From: Clostridium sp. CAG:245
Lineage (GTDB): Bacteria > Bacillota > Clostridia > TANB77 > CAG-508
Assembly: GCA_000435175.1 (NCBI GenBank)
Contig: FR880083.1
Location: 8,544-30,239, forward strand
Direction of reading: 5' to 3'
DNA: 21,696 bases
Shown here: one piece after another, positions 20,591-21,696 of the stretch
How the letters are laid out: every line of letters begins with the position of its first letter
Numbering within the stretch: the first letter of the stretch is position 1
Translations under genes and position numbers: made by a program
Notes under the pieces: generated by a model
Database searches by the model: none
The model's input: only the letters and a program-made list of their open reading frames with translations
Told to the model about the DNA's origin: nothing

Positions 20591-21532
20591 ATGAAGGAAA
20601 ATTTTATAACAAGTATAGTATCAACATGGAGCAATAGTATATCTGAATATTTTAAGTTATTACAAGAATATCCGATTAAACTAGTATCATTAATTTTGGA
20701 TTTAGCAATAGTCATATTTATTGTAGTAAAAATGTTCCAAATAGCGAAAGGTTCAAGAGCATTGCAATTAATAAAGGGAATAATTTTGTTCATTCTTATA
20801 ACATGGCTTAGTGGAATACTTAATTTAACAATAGTACACTCTGTTTTAACGGCATTTTTGCCTTCTGGAGTAATTGCACTTGTTGTAATATTCCAACCAG
20901 AAATAAGAAGAGGATTAGAACAAATTGGAACAAACAAGTTTACAAATTTATTTGGAATGGACAAAAGTATAGAAACTAAAACAAGAGAAGATATCTACAA
21001 GATTGTAATTGCTGTAGAAGAACTTGCAAAAACAAAAACAGGAGCATTAATCGTAATTCAAAGAGACATCAGCTTGAGTGATATTATATCAACAGGTATA
21101 GAAATGAATTCAGAAATATCTCCACAATTATTGGTAAATATATTCGTTCCAAAGACTCCGTTACATGATGGTGCAGTTGTAATTAATAATAACAGAATTG
21201 CTGCAGCAGCATGTATATTACCACTTGCAAACAATACAGATATTTCAAAAGAATTAGGAACAAGACACAGAGCTGCAGTGGGAATTTCTAAAGAATATGA
21301 TGCAATAGCAATAGTCGTATCAGAAGAGTCTGGAAAAATATCTATTGCAAAAGATGGAACTTTAATTGTAGATGTTAAAGAAGATGCTTTGAAAAAAATA
21401 TTAATAAAAAATATCATAACAAACAGATTGGATGAGAAAGAAAAGAACAAATTAGCAAGCTTGAAGAATATTCAAGAGTTAAAGAAAAAAGATAAAGAAG
21501 AAAGTAAAGAAAATAAGGAAGCAGACAAATAA
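20591..21532 (+). CDS. cdaA: Diadenylate cyclase CdaA (DacA/YbbP)
   Basis: Makes c-di-AMP from two ATP at the membrane; c-di-AMP controls potassium and osmolyte uptake and wall homeostasis. The start chosen is ATG 20591, with AAAGGA about 10 nt upstream; an earlier in-frame ATG at 20552 precedes that site. The protein is 313 aa. Seen: three membrane helices (about 29-49, 59-79, 82-103), FQPEIRRGLEQIG, then the DAC domain with PLHDGAVVI (DGA at 193-195) and GTRHRAA (RHR at 225-227). Both motifs are needed for catalysis and both are intact. A charged Lys/Glu-rich tail of about 35 residues follows. The usual next genes, cdaR and glmM, are absent; truA starts 1 nt after the stop. Confidence 0.96.
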   Translation: MKENFITSIVSTWSNSISEYFKLLQEYPIKLVSLILDLAIVIFIVVKMFQIAKGSRALQLIKGIILFILITWLSGILNLTIVHSVLTAFLPSGVIALVVIFQPEIRRGLEQIGTNKFTNLFGMDKSIETKTREDIYKIVIAVEELAKTKTGALIVIQRDISLSDIISTGIEMNSEISPQLLVNIFVPKTPLHDGAVVINNNRIAAAACILPLANNTDISKELGTRHRAAVGISKEYDAIAIVVSEESGKISIAKDGTLIVDVKEDALKKILIKNIITNRLDEKEKNKLASLKNIQELKKKDKEESKENKEADK

Positions 21533-21533
21533 T

Positions 21534-21696
21534 ATGAGAAATATAAGACTTACCATAGAATATGATGGCAAATGCTATAATGGATGGCAAAAACAGCCAG
21601 ATAAATTAAACATTCAAGGAGAAATAGAAAGAGCAATATTTAATATAACAAAAGAAGAAGTAGAACTTATAGGATCGGGAAGAACCGATGCTGGAG
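21534..21696 (+). CDS. truA: tRNA pseudouridine synthase A, N-terminal part (3' end off window)
   Basis: Converts U38-U40 in the anticodon arm to pseudouridine. About 54 residues are visible: RLTIEYDGKCYNGWQKQP, NIQGEIERAI and the catalytic GSGRTDAG with Asp, all TruA hallmarks. The ATG starts 1 nt after the cdaA stop, so the genes are co-transcribed. AAGG lies about 13-15 nt upstream, within the cdaA end, and translational coupling probably helps initiation. The gene runs off the right edge. Confidence 0.96.
   Translation, partial: MRNIRLTIEYDGKCYNGWQKQPDKLNIQGEIERAIFNITKEEVELIGSGRTDAG

Overview
The window is a very AT-rich (roughly 30% GC by eye), densely packed bacterial chromosome segment. 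It uses the standard bacterial code: Trp is TGG, and TAA, TAG and TGA all act as stops. Strong AGGAGG-type ribosome binding sites, extended -10 promoters, a DivIVA/SepF division pair, a CdaA cyclase, an endonuclease-type MutL and a GH15 glucoamylase-like enzyme point to a Firmicute, most likely an uncultured gut member of the Clostridia. Nearly all genes are on the + strand. The only convincing minus-strand genes are two tiny cysteine-rich proteins at about 4.1-4.4 kb.

Layout. (1) 1-2.4 kb: the 3' part of a short-form alaS, hinT, a lone sortase, and a tRNA-His/tRNA-Gln pair with its own promoter and terminator. (2) 2.5-4.4 kb is the accessory-looking part. It holds a 91-aa unknown protein, a frameshifted DUF4160 gene, a Thg1-like 3'-5' polymerase about 1 kb from tRNA-His, and the two minus-strand Cys-rich mini membrane proteins. 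A shared bidirectional terminator and a palindromic repeat lie between the last two. (3) 4.5-8.6 kb: mutL, an unknown four-helix membrane protein, and miaA. (4) 8.6-12.2 kb: an HlyD-like membrane-anchored protein, sepF, divIVA, rsmD and a small coiled-coil protein. (5) 12.3-18.2 kb: an FtsK/SpoIIIE translocase, a 523-aa protein of unknown function, and a beta-CASP metallo-beta-lactamase nuclease. (6) 18.3-21.7 kb: a GH15 glucoamylase-like enzyme, a 38-aa membrane peptide, cdaA (c-di-AMP synthase) and the start of truA.

Most of this is housekeeping: tRNA charging and modification, mismatch repair, division-site organisation, DNA segregation, RNA turnover and second-messenger synthesis. Points of interest: an AlaRS that appears to lack the usual beta-barrel insert and the C-Ala domain; the Thg1-like enzyme near a tRNA-His with an acceptor-stem U-U mismatch; the Cys-rich mini proteins; two families of dispersed palindromic repeats, one with an apparent insertion/deletion pair at about 14.8 and 18.25 kb; and cdaA with neither cdaR nor glmM after it. 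No CRISPR array, rRNA, insertion sequence or phage module was seen. No stretch over 300 bases lacks a gene once the broken DUF4160 gene and the Cys-rich genes are counted.
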